Source of the DNA: Bdellovibrionales bacterium
Lineage (GTDB): Bacteria > Bdellovibrionota > Bdellovibrionia > Bdellovibrionales > UBA1609
Assembly: GCA_020630675.1 (NCBI GenBank)
Contig: JAHDIR010000030.1
Coordinates: 1-35,463, forward strand
DNA: 35,463 nucleotides
Direction: 5' to 3'
Shown here: in pieces, positions 7,012 to 14,787 of the stretch
Numbering within the stretch: the stretch's first letter is position 1
Layout: each line of letters starts with the position of its first letter
Translations under genes and position numbers: made by a program
Notes under the pieces: model-generated
Database searches by the model: none
The model's input: the letters and a program-made list of their open reading frames with translations, nothing else
What the model was told of the DNA's origin: nothing

Positions 7012-7970
7012 TTAGACTCCCCTGAGGTCACGACAATATCAAATACAGAAAGTGTTTGTCCGTCAGCTATGAAAGGTATAGTGCCAATTCTATTTCCATC
7101 TTGATCTAATTGTTCAACAGTGTGACTTGAATAGGCAGCAATTAAAAGGTTTCCGTTGGGTAGTTCTACAATATCTGTAGGATTATTTATTATACTCGTA
7201 TTAGAAGACCAAATAATCGTTGCGTTATTACCATCCGGGTCTGCTCTATAAATTGAGTCATTGGCCCATCGTCCAAAATATAAACTTCCATTGCTATGTA
7301 AGTGAAGGGCATACAGTTGGTTGCCAACATTAACCTGTGATAGGCAGGTCACAGTGTCTCCTGAAATATCAAAGGTTGTTATATTTCCTGAGTTGTAGCC
7401 AGCCACAATTAAATGGTTGTTCTCGGTTAATACTAGCTTTGTTGGAACATTTAATGAGCACCCATCAGCATTTCCTTGAATAAAAGCACTACCTGTCACA
7501 AAAGGCTTTCTTGCTCCACTGGCATCAATTTTTTCAATGTTGTTACTTTCAATTGAGTATACATTTCCCTCACTGTCTCTAACGGCATCATAAATTCCAC
7601 CACTAAAATAATTAGAAGAAAAGAAATCACTGACTTCACCATCTAAGTTCACATACTCCAATTGATCTGGATTTTCTTGTCCAACAATAAAGGTGTCACC
7701 TGAAACATGAGTAATCGAGCGAGGAGTGCCCCCGGTAAAGCGAAAGTCGGTGATAACTTTAATAAAATTACCATCTAAATCATAGGCTGTTACACCCCGA
7801 TGAGAACCATTTCCACTGATTAAAACAATCATGGGTTCGATAGAACTTTCTGTTAAAAAAGAGCCTTCTTTTTTATCACAAGCTTGCGTCAAAAAAAATA
7901 AACTTACGTATATTAAGATAATCTTAATTAGAGAGATTGTTTTAGATAACGTTCCATTTAAATAAATCAC
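7008..7970 (-). CDS. Lipoprotein with NHL/SMP-30-like beta-propeller
   Basis: 320 residues. The N-terminus has a hydrophobic segment ending in LFFLTQAC, a lipobox, so Cys31 or so should be lipidated. The rest has repeated blade-like motifs: VTAYDLDGNFIKVI, EYVNLDGEVSDF, YDAVRDSEGNVYSIE, VLTENNHLIVAGYNSGNITTFD, LHLHSNGSLYFGRW, VELPNGNLLIAAYSSHTVEQLDQDGNRIG. This pattern of xxDGxx turns is typical of six-bladed NHL or SMP-30 type propellers, often used for binding. The start is GTG at 7970 without a good SD, so the N-terminus is uncertain. Its stop overlaps the start of the beta-barrel gene, which suggests a joint function at the outer membrane. Confidence 0.7.
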   Translation of the reverse strand: MIYLNGTLSKTISLIKIILIYVSLFFLTQACDKKEGSFLTESSIEPMIVLISGNGSHRGVTAYDLDGNFIKVITDFRFTGGTPRSITHVSGDTFIVGQENPDQLEYVNLDGEVSDFFSSNYFSGGIYDAVRDSEGNVYSIESNNIEKIDASGARKPFVTGSAFIQGNADGCSLNVPTKLVLTENNHLIVAGYNSGNITTFDISGDTVTCLSQVNVGNQLYALHLHSNGSLYFGRWANDSIYRADPDGNNATIIWSSNTSIINNPTDIVELPNGNLLIAAYSSHTVEQLDQDGNRIGTIPFIADGQTLSVFDIVVTSGESN

Positions 7971-8140
7971 ATATATCTATCGGTTATATTTAGTGTTTTG
8001 TTTATATCTCCGTCTCATCACTAGACATTTGTCGGTGACTATGCACTTTTTAACATAAATTTATCTCATATATAGACACAATTCCTGGATCTTCTTAAAA
8101 TAACTAGAGGTTTCTTCATTACAGTCACAAGGTTTGCTAT

Positions 8141-9634
8141 ATGAAAACATGTTTTTTCTTAATCACTTTTATTATTAGTTTATTTTTTTACCAGACTAGT
8201 TTTTCTGAACCTTGGATCTCTAATCGCTTTGCTCAAAACTGTGCTGGTTGTCATGCACCTGGTCGCTACAACCTACCTCCGAAAAAAAGACGATGTACTT
8301 TATCATGCCAAGGTTGTCACACTAATCCAAATGGCGGTGGTTTAAGGAACGAATACGGAAAATGGAATCAACAGCGCTGGTTAAAAACATTTCGTATTAA
8401 GAAAAATAAGTTTGATAAAAATGCACCCGCTCCTGATTTTGCACAACACTACATGCAATCAAGTAAAACTCTAAAGGTGGGAAAGAAAAAAGTTAGCGCC
8501 AACAAAAAAATTAAAAAAAGAAGAATTCCCCGCTTAACCACTACCAAGTCACTTGATCATAAAGAAAAATATTACAATCAATATTCAAACAGTGATTGGA
8601 AACAAAATGCTAAATCTAAAAAACAATTTTTAAGTCGAGTTCCTGCGGGCGATCCTTACAGATTGGAAAGAAAAAAACTTTTAACTGGCGGAGCTGACTT
8701 AAGGTATTTTTATGGAAAATTTACCGACGATAGCATTGCCAATGGGGCCGGTGATTTTGATTTAAATGTTTTAATGGGTGCTGATATTGGCTTGCGATTT
8801 AAACCTACAGAAGAGCATTTTTCTATTGTGCTAGAAAATAGATTTTCTGCTAATCCTCGTGCACAGACCGGACTGGTCGACGGAGGATTTCAAAGATCCA
8901 AAGTTAGATCAGCCTATGTACTTTCTGATAATCTGCCCTATAACTCTTGGGTGATGGCTGGAATTTATAGGCCTCAGTTTGGTTATTACACGCCTGACCA
9001 CACATCATTAACTGCCACTCTAACGGGAATGGATCAAGACTCTAGCTATAAAGCCATTGGCGTCGGTTCAGCTCCTAATGTTCCGTTTATTAACTTTCAT
9101 CTTTTAACCAAAAAAGGATATGACGGTGACCGTGGTAGAAATGGTTTAGATAATTTTCAAGATGAAACAGGTTATAATGTGAATGTTGGTGCTCGCTTTG
9201 TAACTTTAGGGCTTAACGCTAAATTTTCTTACTGGAGCACCAGTGGTAAAGATGGCAATAACCCCTTGCTTGAGTTTGACAGGAATATGTATTCCGCCAC
9301 TGGGGGGTTTCGCTTTAAACGTCTCATTGGTAATGTAGAATTTCTAAATTGGACTGTTGATAAAAGTGGGGAAAACTCTGGAGCCGTGGTGACTTTTGAT
9401 TCAAAAACTCAAATTTGGCGAGAAAACTATCTTATTTTTACCAGCTCAAGTGCAAACACAGCAAAAAATGGAAGCCCAGGTAAAGCTAGCGAAATTTCAT
9501 TTGGGTTAAAGAGTTATTTAGCGGCAGGCTTAAAGCTAGATATTATTTATCAAACAAGGTCGGAGAGAGAAGATCAAAACGACGAAACAAGAGATCAAAA
9601 TTTATTTTATATTCAGGCCCATGCTTATTTCTAA
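8141..9634 (+). CDS. Dihaem c-type cytochrome fused to an outer-membrane beta-barrel
   Basis: 497 residues. A signal peptide (to about 22) is followed by two haem c sites, CAGCH (34-38) and CQGCH (56-60). A lysine-rich linker (about 100-180) comes next, then a barrel-like region from about 185 to the end with alternating strands (GADLRYFYGKF, ADIGLRFK, FSIVLENRFSA, YNVNVGARFVTLGLNAKFSYW, FRFKRLIGNVEFLNW, ISFGLKSYLAAGLKLDIIYQ). It ends QAHAYF, with the terminal Phe that the BAM complex recognises in outer-membrane proteins. Covalent haem would need a Ccm system, not seen here. In known porin-cytochrome conduits barrel and cytochrome are separate proteins; here one chain carries both. Electron transfer across the outer membrane is inference. 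AAGG precedes the ATG. Confidence 0.75.
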   Translation: MKTCFFLITFIISLFFYQTSFSEPWISNRFAQNCAGCHAPGRYNLPPKKRRCTLSCQGCHTNPNGGGLRNEYGKWNQQRWLKTFRIKKNKFDKNAPAPDFAQHYMQSSKTLKVGKKKVSANKKIKKRRIPRLTTTKSLDHKEKYYNQYSNSDWKQNAKSKKQFLSRVPAGDPYRLERKKLLTGGADLRYFYGKFTDDSIANGAGDFDLNVLMGADIGLRFKPTEEHFSIVLENRFSANPRAQTGLVDGGFQRSKVRSAYVLSDNLPYNSWVMAGIYRPQFGYYTPDHTSLTATLTGMDQDSSYKAIGVGSAPNVPFINFHLLTKKGYDGDRGRNGLDNFQDETGYNVNVGARFVTLGLNAKFSYWSTSGKDGNNPLLEFDRNMYSATGGFRFKRLIGNVEFLNWTVDKSGENSGAVVTFDSKTQIWRENYLIFTSSSANTAKNGSPGKASEISFGLKSYLAAGLKLDIIYQTRSEREDQNDETRDQNLFYIQAHAYF

Positions 9635-9640
9635 TATTTA

Positions 9641-9672
9641 AAAGCCCAACAAATTTATTGGGCTTTTTTTTT
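9641..9672. terminator. Rho-independent terminator, bidirectional
   Basis: AAAGCCCAA (9641-9649) pairs with TTGGGCTTT (9658-9666) around an 8-base loop and is followed by a run of T. It sits between the convergent cytochrome-barrel and symporter genes. The A-run on the left makes it usable from both strands. Confidence 0.85.
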
Positions 9673-9675
9673 GTT

Positions 9676-11595
9676 CTAGAATATTTTCTCAACACTTACC
9701 AATTTGTCTTTTAAAAAATAAGCTGATTTAAAAGTTTCTTCAGCCATCTTAATTTGCGAATCATTAACATCATCTTTTTGAGTCACTTTGACATGATTAG
9801 ATCGCAAACCACCTAAGAACCAACGACTATCTGTAATATAAACCATATCTTTATCTTCAGCTTTTAGTTGATCTAAATTATTTTTTGAAAGGGCAACCAC
9901 TCCTGCTTTCATTCGAGAATCAATTTTCACAGTCAGATCTGTAACGTTCTTTCCAATGGTATGGTTTGGCTTACCACCTTTATAGTTAGTCATGGCCACA
10001 TCCAGTGTATCAATGGTGAGCCCTTTAACCTTTTCTCTGTTGTCAGCAAAAGCATCTGGCGTGAACCATTTTTGTAAAAACGTTACAAAAACACCAACAA
10101 CACCTGTGATAAGCATGCCATAAAGAGCTCTCATATAAATGTATTGATCATTTTTCGGGCCAGAAACAAACCATGCTAGTCCGTCAATCATTTCAGGGTA
10201 CCATACCGTAAGAATAGTGATTAAACTTCCCGTTAGCATTGAGATACAAGCTGCCAACGACGTAAAGCTTCGCCAAAAGGCTCCCAAAAATATAGTTGTA
10301 ACCACTGAAGGAATAATGATCATGATTCCCTTGTAGTGAATCGACATTAGGCTTCCTTTTTGAGTATTAAACCAAATCACCAACAAAATACCAGTGATAG
10401 TAGTAATCACAGAGGCCCATCGGGCAGCTTTTAAATAATGTGCATCACTGGCTTTTTTATTTACCAAAGGCTTATATAGGTCATAAATACCCACAGCCGC
10501 ACAGGCATTAATTAGGGTGTCAATGGTCGACATAAGGGCTGCCATCAATGCAGAAATAATAAAACCAAACACCCATGCGTTTTGCTTTACAGTCGCCCAA
10601 CAAACCACCAAAAATGTATGAAAAGTGTTATTAATTTCAATTAAATCATAACCAGGAAGAGCACCTAAAGCAGCTTGCTTGGTCATTAAAGCTTTTGCAA
10701 TCCAGCCTATGGCTCCCACAATAATAGCTGAAACAGGCAAAGTAATTAACACATTGAAGAAGGCTGCTTTTCTTCCCTCATCAACACTTTTAATCGTCAA
10801 GTATCTCATGAGAAAACCTTGGTTCATAAAACCAAAGGCAATACTTCCAGCTAAAGCTTCTCCCCAAAACAATCCAGCCGTATTAAATTTTGGATTTTCT
10901 GTGAGGTGAGTAAATGGTAATCGATGAGTTTCAGGCAACCAGCCCCACCATTCGCTAAAACCACCAAGGGCATAAATTCCAGCAAATATAGCCAGAAAAC
11001 CGGCCAAATATAGCATCACACCCTGAAATAAGTCTGTGAAAATAACAGCGGTTTGACCACCAAAAGTAACATACACTCCTATGAATAAACCTAAAATTGG
11101 AACCGAATAAAGTTGAGGTATGCCAAACAACCCTTCCATAGCAATTCCAATGGTATAAAAGTTATAGCCGATATAAAAAAACATATAAGCTAAAATAATC
11201 ACCAAAGAAATATAACGAGCAAAAGAGTTAAATCGACGCTCAAAATACTCTGGCACAGATTTAATGCGTGAAAAATAAATAATCGGTAACCAGCCAAAAA
11301 CAAAAAATGGTATGGCAAACCAATCATTCATATAATTGATCGTGCTGCTCATTCCGGTGTTATAGCCTTGCTGAGAGTATTTTAGAAAACTGTAAGAACC
11401 AATTCCTGTGGCCACCATACTGGCTGCTGGTAACCACCAAGAAAATCTTTGGCCACTGAAGAAAAAATCATTAATGTTATTATTAAACCGAGCAAAGTAA
11501 CTTCCAAAGGCTCGAACAATAAGAACATAAGCTAAACAAACAACACCAACAATGACGACCGCGCGCTGAGATAGGTCTACTCCATCAAATTCCAT
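9676..11595 (-). CDS. Sodium:solute symporter (SSS family) with C-terminal extension
   Basis: 639 residues with 13 or so membrane segments. Family features include FFSGQRFSWWLPAASMVATGIGSYSFL near 43-69 (the sodium-site helix), VYVTFGGQTAVIFTDLFQGVMLY near 174-196, and FIISALMAALMSTIDTLINACAAV, the conserved SSS motif in the later half. The last 120 residues (from about GLTIDTLDVAMTNYKGG) are soluble and not part of the transporter core. The substrate cannot be told. The start codon overlaps the stop of the upstream small membrane gene by one base (TAATG), so the two are coupled. The gene ends facing a strong terminator at 9641-9672. Confidence 0.85.
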   Translation of the reverse strand: MEFDGVDLSQRAVVIVGVVCLAYVLIVRAFGSYFARFNNNINDFFFSGQRFSWWLPAASMVATGIGSYSFLKYSQQGYNTGMSSTINYMNDWFAIPFFVFGWLPIIYFSRIKSVPEYFERRFNSFARYISLVIILAYMFFYIGYNFYTIGIAMEGLFGIPQLYSVPILGLFIGVYVTFGGQTAVIFTDLFQGVMLYLAGFLAIFAGIYALGGFSEWWGWLPETHRLPFTHLTENPKFNTAGLFWGEALAGSIAFGFMNQGFLMRYLTIKSVDEGRKAAFFNVLITLPVSAIIVGAIGWIAKALMTKQAALGALPGYDLIEINNTFHTFLVVCWATVKQNAWVFGFIISALMAALMSTIDTLINACAAVGIYDLYKPLVNKKASDAHYLKAARWASVITTITGILLVIWFNTQKGSLMSIHYKGIMIIIPSVVTTIFLGAFWRSFTSLAACISMLTGSLITILTVWYPEMIDGLAWFVSGPKNDQYIYMRALYGMLITGVVGVFVTFLQKWFTPDAFADNREKVKGLTIDTLDVAMTNYKGGKPNHTIGKNVTDLTVKIDSRMKAGVVALSKNNLDQLKAEDKDMVYITDSRWFLGGLRSNHVKVTQKDDVNDSQIKMAEETFKSAYFLKDKLVSVEKIF

Positions 11596-11918
11596 TAACT
11601 CACTCCCCCTTTAAATGGGATGCTCAAGGCTAGATATATCCAAACAGCATGCATCGTGAGAAGCCACAAAAACCCTCCACAAAGAATAACAAACCATTTC
11701 GTGTCGCGGCCCCGGCCAAATACGCAAGATTTTGTTTTAGTAATTAGTAATAATCCCAAAGAAAAAAAATAACCACCAAACCCATACATATAAAGGTAGT
11801 TGGTCCAAGGGTTTTCCAAACCAAATTGGGATATTAAGAACCTTGGGTAATAAAATACAAAAACCAGGGTGAATAGCACTAGGCCTGGCACCAATAAATT
11901 TAACTTTTTTTCAGACAT
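11595..11918 (-). CDS. Small three-helix membrane protein, likely symporter partner
   Basis: 107 residues with three hydrophobic segments (VPGLVLFTLVFVFYY, YLYMYGFGGYFFSLGLLLI, WFVILCGGFLWLLTMHAVWIYLAL) and no signal peptide. CCGGAG stands upstream of the ATG. Its stop overlaps the first base of the SSS symporter gene, so the two are almost certainly co-translated. Some SSS transporters have a small membrane partner encoded just upstream (YhdT with PanF, for example); this could be an equivalent, but I see no sequence match to a named family. Confidence 0.65.
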   Translation of the reverse strand: MSEKKLNLLVPGLVLFTLVFVFYYPRFLISQFGLENPWTNYLYMYGFGGYFFSLGLLLITKTKSCVFGRGRDTKWFVILCGGFLWLLTMHAVWIYLALSIPFKGGVS

Positions 11919-12068
11919 GAAAATCTCCGGAAATTTGGAATTATTCTCTTCTATATCTTAATAAATGGTAACTCAACAACAACAACCCTTTTCAGCCATG
12001 TATCGCTCACAAATCAATTACTCAACGCACTAAAAGTTAAATTTGAGGGAAAATTGTAAATATAACGC

Positions 12069-12097
12069 TTGCCACAACTTTAGCAAATGAATAGATT
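12069..12097 (+). promoter_or_regulatory. Candidate promoter for tRNA-Ser
   Basis: TTGCCA at 12069-12074 and TAGATT at 12092-12097 are separated by 17 bases, with the tRNA 5' end 7 bases after the -10. An alternative -10, TATAAC, lies at 12061-12066. Confidence 0.35.
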
Positions 12098-12104
12098 GGT
12101 CGGC

Positions 12105-12194
12105 GGAGAGCTGGCAGAGTGGTTGAATGCACCAGTCTTGAAAACTGGCGGGCCTTCACGGGTCTCGGGGGTTCGAATCCCCCGCTCTCCGCCA
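12105..12194 (+). tRNA. tRNA-Ser (anticodon TGA, reads UCA and other UCN codons)
   Basis: 90 bases, class II. The acceptor stem GGAGAGC (12105-12111) pairs with GCTCTCC (12184-12190), then discriminator G and encoded CCA (12192-12194). The anticodon stem CCAGT/ACTGG holds the loop CTTGAAA with TGA at 12139-12141. A long variable arm, as expected for serine, precedes the T-arm with GTTCGAATC. The short frame across it (12087-12269) is not a gene. The cognate synthetase gene serS is 5.5 kb away. Confidence 0.97.
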
Positions 12195-12484
12195 TTTAAT
12201 TTCGCAAATACGACATTCTTTTCAAGATACAAATCAGATCTCCTCATTCAACTGCATCTACTCACTTAACTGCATAGCGCAGAACGCCGCCTAACAATAA
12301 AATCACTCTTCAATGTTCGAGCAAAGGACCAGCTAATCAATGATATTCAAGAGATTTTAAAAATGTCCCTATGTAATAAAATGGGCAAGGTAGATGGCAC
12401 TGTAATCAACCTAAAATAAGGCTTTTCGGGGTTTTATCAGAATTGAAGCAAATGCCGTAGTTGTAACAGAGGATGGTCAATTGA

Positions 12485-12531
12485 AAAAAGGTACGGACAC
12501 TTCTGCAGTAAAAGCGTGTCCGTACCTTTTT
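12485..12531. repeat. REP-like palindrome A (GGTACGGACAC core)
   Basis: A perfect 16-base stem: AAAAAGGTACGGACAC at 12485-12500 and its exact complement at 12516-12531, with a 15-base loop that contains CTGCAG. A related copy lies at 13176-13216. With its T-run it can also act as a terminator in either direction. Its form resembles extragenic palindromes mobilised by TnpA-REP (RAYT) transposases; no such gene is in the window. Confidence 0.75.
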
Positions 12532-12533
12532 CC

Positions 12534-12553
12534 TGAGCGGTAGCTATCGCTCA
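12534..12553. repeat. 20-base palindrome next to REP-like element A
   Basis: TGAGCGGTAGCTATCGCTCA reads the same on both strands apart from one pair. It begins two bases after element A. Part of it (CTATCGCT) recurs in inverse as AGCGATAG near 12619-12626, so a larger fold is possible. Confidence 0.4.
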
Positions 12554-12630
12554 AGATTAATGATTTTTCTTAAAGAAAAAATAGTGTTTTGGGTATAGTA
12601 ATGAACATTCTTCACTTTTAGCGATAGAAC

Positions 12631-12909
12631 TTAAAATAAATTAAGTTGTTGTCTCAAAAATTTTCTATAACGATCGCTATATTGTGAATCTGCAATAATT
12701 GACTGTATCGCTTTAGTAAATCGGCTCTCTTTTTTATACTTACGTCTAACTCTATCAAATACGTTGATTCTAAAACTATATTCTTCAGAGTTATCATTTA
12801 ATATATTTAAAGATACAGTAAGAAGCTCATCAGAGGTCGTAGCTGCTGATTCTGCATTATTATTTTCTAGAGCCTTTATGATACTAAGGAGGATCGGAAA
12901 ACCTCTCAT
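12631..12909 (-). CDS. Small hypothetical protein in REP-bracketed module
   Basis: 92 residues, cytoplasmic by appearance: no signal or membrane segment. The first half (LLSIIKALENNNAESAATTSDELLTVSLNIL) is helix-prone and acidic; the second (FDRVRRKYKKESRFTKAIQSIIADSQYSDRYRKFLRQQL) is strongly basic and helical, which could suit nucleic-acid or partner binding. The ATG at 12909 lacks a ribosome site, because the SD there reads for the divergent gene on the other strand. So the frame may be poorly translated or not real. No family recognised. Confidence 0.4.
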   Translation of the reverse strand: MRGFPILLSIIKALENNNAESAATTSDELLTVSLNILNDNSEEYSFRINVFDRVRRKYKKESRFTKAIQSIIADSQYSDRYRKFLRQQLNLF

Positions 12910-12920
12910 TAGGAGGAGTT

Positions 12921-13124
12921 ATGAGAATAATACAAATTACACTTTCTTTGGCAATATTTATGTGTCTTGGATGTGCAAGTAAAGGGTTTAATCGAGATGA
13001 GCTTAAAAAACAAATAGGGGTCATAAACCCAGTTACAGATGATGCTGATATTGCATATAAAGCTAAAAAGAAAGCACTAAATAAACTTGAAAAACAAATC
13101 GCTAAAATGATTAAAGGTCAGTGA
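12921..13124 (+). CDS. Small lipoprotein
   Basis: 67 residues. MRIIQITLSLAIFMCLGC is a signal peptide ending in a lipobox-like LGC, so Cys18 should be lipidated. The 49-residue mature chain ends in a helical, lysine-rich segment (AYKAKKKALNKLEKQIAKMIKGQ). A textbook AGGAGG lies six or so bases before the ATG, the strongest ribosome site in the window, so expression is likely. It starts only 11 bases from the start of the opposite-strand gene and is followed by REP-like element B. Confidence 0.7.
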   Translation: MRIIQITLSLAIFMCLGCASKGFNRDELKKQIGVINPVTDDADIAYKAKKKALNKLEKQIAKMIKGQ

Positions 13125-13175
13125 TTTAAAAAAACCATTACTTCTTATTGGGATTATAAATATTAACTATAAAAA

Positions 13176-13216
13176 AGATACGGACACACTTTTACTACGT
13201 AAGTGTGTCCGTACCT
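13176..13216. repeat. REP-like palindrome B (TACGGACACAC core)
   Basis: A 13-base perfect stem, TACGGACACACTT at 13179-13191 with AAGTGTGTCCGTA at 13201-13213, and a 9-base loop. Outer bases G177/C215 and A176/T216 also pair past one mismatch. It shares the TACGGACAC...GTGTCCGTACC arms with element A about 690 bases away. It lies between two convergent genes and may serve as a terminator. Confidence 0.75.
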
Positions 13217-13227
13217 GAGGTCTTAAA

Positions 13228-13908
13228 TTAAAGTATTTTAACAATTCTAAATGCTAGCGTGTCGTTTTCATCATCAGAACCATCGGTGCGAAACTGTTCA
13301 GGTATTTCCACTCGAATATAAGCTGCTTCCAATCCATACCCATCATAAGGGATTTCATTGAATATACTTACTTCAATGTGATCAGCATCAAAGTCATCCA
13401 CATTTCTAAATTGAGTTTTTCCACCTCCCAAGCGCAAGCCTAATCGATCAGGTGTGTTTCGTTTAAAAATAAAGGCCTGAACATAACAAGTTCCACTGTT
13501 ACGAACACTATTTAGTGGCCGCCCAACCTCAGTGCCGACGGCACTAGTACCTAAGGTAGCCCTGCACCCTAAGCCTGCGCCCCAAGTTTCTTGAATATAC
13601 GATGTACTAAAACCAAGAACAGCTGCTGACCCTGTATGGTTAACAAAATTAATTTCATATTGAATACCGGCAGTAAAAAGTAAACTAAAATCATTAAGAC
13701 TCAATTTTAATGGGTTAAAAACACTTGATCTTGATTTTGCTATTGATAATGAAAGCTGATTCTTGGCAGGCCCTAAATCTATGACCTGCGCATGATTCGT
13801 GTTTTTAGGAACCATATACTCGCCGGTGCCCAGAATAAGGCTTGATGTGTTGTTAGCTAAAGACAAGCAAGAACCAAACAAAAGCCCTAGAAGTAAAAGT
13901 GATCTCAT
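13228..13908 (-). CDS. Secreted protein, probable beta-rich outer-membrane protein
   Basis: 226 residues from ATG 13908, chosen because GGAGA precedes it closely and it opens a signal peptide (MRSLLLLGLLFGSCLSLA); the longer frame to 13965 has no such start. The mature chain alternates hydrophobic and polar residues over strand-length runs (KNQLSLSIAKS, FSLLFTAGIQYEINFVNHTGSAAVLGFSTSYI, CYVQAFIFKR, RLGLRLGGGK, HIEVSIFNEI, GLEAAYIRVEI, DTLAFRIVKIL) and has two or three cysteines in the middle. A small barrel or beta-sandwich is plausible. It does not end in Phe. No family recognised. Confidence 0.6.
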   Translation of the reverse strand: MRSLLLLGLLFGSCLSLANNTSSLILGTGEYMVPKNTNHAQVIDLGPAKNQLSLSIAKSRSSVFNPLKLSLNDFSLLFTAGIQYEINFVNHTGSAAVLGFSTSYIQETWGAGLGCRATLGTSAVGTEVGRPLNSVRNSGTCYVQAFIFKRNTPDRLGLRLGGGKTQFRNVDDFDADHIEVSIFNEIPYDGYGLEAAYIRVEIPEQFRTDGSDDENDTLAFRIVKIL

Positions 13909-14111
13909 AATATCTCCAAGAAGAAGGGGGAAGTAAAAGGGTAATAACCCTAATAAAATTATCATTCTTCGTTATTTCTAATAAGTTATAACCTGTTTTA
14001 GCTGTATATAAAATAGGCATTGAAAATATGTTAAAGAGCACTCAGACTGTAAAAAAATTATACAAATTTCACTACTTCTCGGGGGCCAAACCTTAGGGCT
14101 TCTTTAAAAAA

Positions 14112-14630
14112 CTACAATTTTTCCTGAGCAATCAATTTTAATAAAAATGTTTCTCTCTCTATAGACAAACCACTGTTCGTATTTTCTTTGATCGTGTTTT
14201 GATTGTACTGAATGGCTTCAAATATATTTACCCAAACAGGCTGCATACCGTTTTTAACTTCATAATCTTCGTACTTGGTTGGGCCTAGCTCATCGCCGAT
14301 ATCACAAGTATAGCAATAGGAAAGCATATGTAAAATATCATGCTCCGGCTTATACCAAGGCCTAAATTCTTCATATTGACCAAACTCTTGAATATTATGA
14401 ATATTTTGAGCCCCTGTTTCTTCCTGCAATTCCCTAATTAAACCAGTGACTTTATCTTCTCCTGGTTCCAAACCACCCCCGGGCAAACTATAATCAGAAT
14501 ATCTTTTTGTATGTAAAAGTAAAATTTTGTCTTTTTTAAGAACTATAGCCCGAGCAGCCCATCTTTTTAAAATAGTTTGCCCCTTTAAGCTCTTAATACT
14601 TGGGTGCATATGGGTTTTTAGCATTTTCAT
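14112..14630 (-). CDS. Nudix hydrolase
   Basis: 172 residues. The Nudix box is intact: GGGLEPGEDKVTGLIREL continuing QEETGA (about 51-74), matching Gx5Ex7REUxEExGU with the metal-binding glutamates present. These enzymes cleave nucleoside diphosphates linked to another group, with Mg2+ or Mn2+. After the box, FGQYEEFRPWYKPEHDILHMLSYCYTC is the usual third strand region that sets specificity; the substrate cannot be read from it. It is cytosolic and transcribed alone, divergent from the Rieske oxygenase gene. Confidence 0.9.
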   Translation of the reverse strand: MKMLKTHMHPSIKSLKGQTILKRWAARAIVLKKDKILLLHTKRYSDYSLPGGGLEPGEDKVTGLIRELQEETGAQNIHNIQEFGQYEEFRPWYKPEHDILHMLSYCYTCDIGDELGPTKYEDYEVKNGMQPVWVNIFEAIQYNQNTIKENTNSGLSIERETFLLKLIAQEKL

Positions 14631-14711
14631 TTTCGCTCTCTTGAGTTTTTCTGGGCCTTTAAATAAAGACGTTTGTTTAATTAAAATTAATTATAAATGC
14701 ATCCTATTTTT

Positions 14712-14739
14712 TTGCTATCGATTTCTTTTGCCATATAAA
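14712..14739 (+). promoter_or_regulatory. Candidate promoter of the Rieske oxygenase gene
   Basis: TTGCTA at 14712-14717, a 16-base spacer and TATAAA at 14734-14739, about 48 bases before the GTG. Inferred from hexamer similarity only. Confidence 0.35.
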
Positions 14740-14787
14740 TAAGTTGTAGAATATATTTTGTAGTCACTTGTTAAGGGAGGGTTTTAC

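Larger units (their letters stand above)
12195..12630. other. Gene-free stretch after the tRNA: apparent decayed coding DNA
   Basis: 436 bases without an intact gene, holding the hairpin at 12485-12531. Two open stretches look like remnants. One, ending with TAA near 12417, reads ...KDQLINDIQEILKMSLCNK and then MGKVDGTVINLK, with no start codon. The other, 12421-12480 and on into the hairpin, reads GFIRIEANAVVVTEDGQL, which weakly recalls the C-terminal G-x-R-I-E...VTEDG segment of M24 (Xaa-Pro) peptidases. No integrase and no repeat of the tRNA 3' end were found. Confidence 0.35.

Noticed and set aside
12087-12269. A 60-codon rightward open frame
   Set aside because: It lies across the tRNA-Ser gene and has no protein character.
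12195-12630. Genomic island with an att site at the tRNA-Ser
   Set aside because: I looked for a copy of the tRNA 3' end downstream and for an integrase and saw neither within the window.
12764-12982. A rightward 72-codon frame overlapping the small lipoprotein gene
   Set aside because: It is out of frame with the SD-supported start at 12921 and antisense to the 12631-12909 gene.
13853-14041. A short leftward frame upstream of 13228-13908
   Set aside because: It overlaps the signal peptide of the real gene in another frame and has no supporting features.
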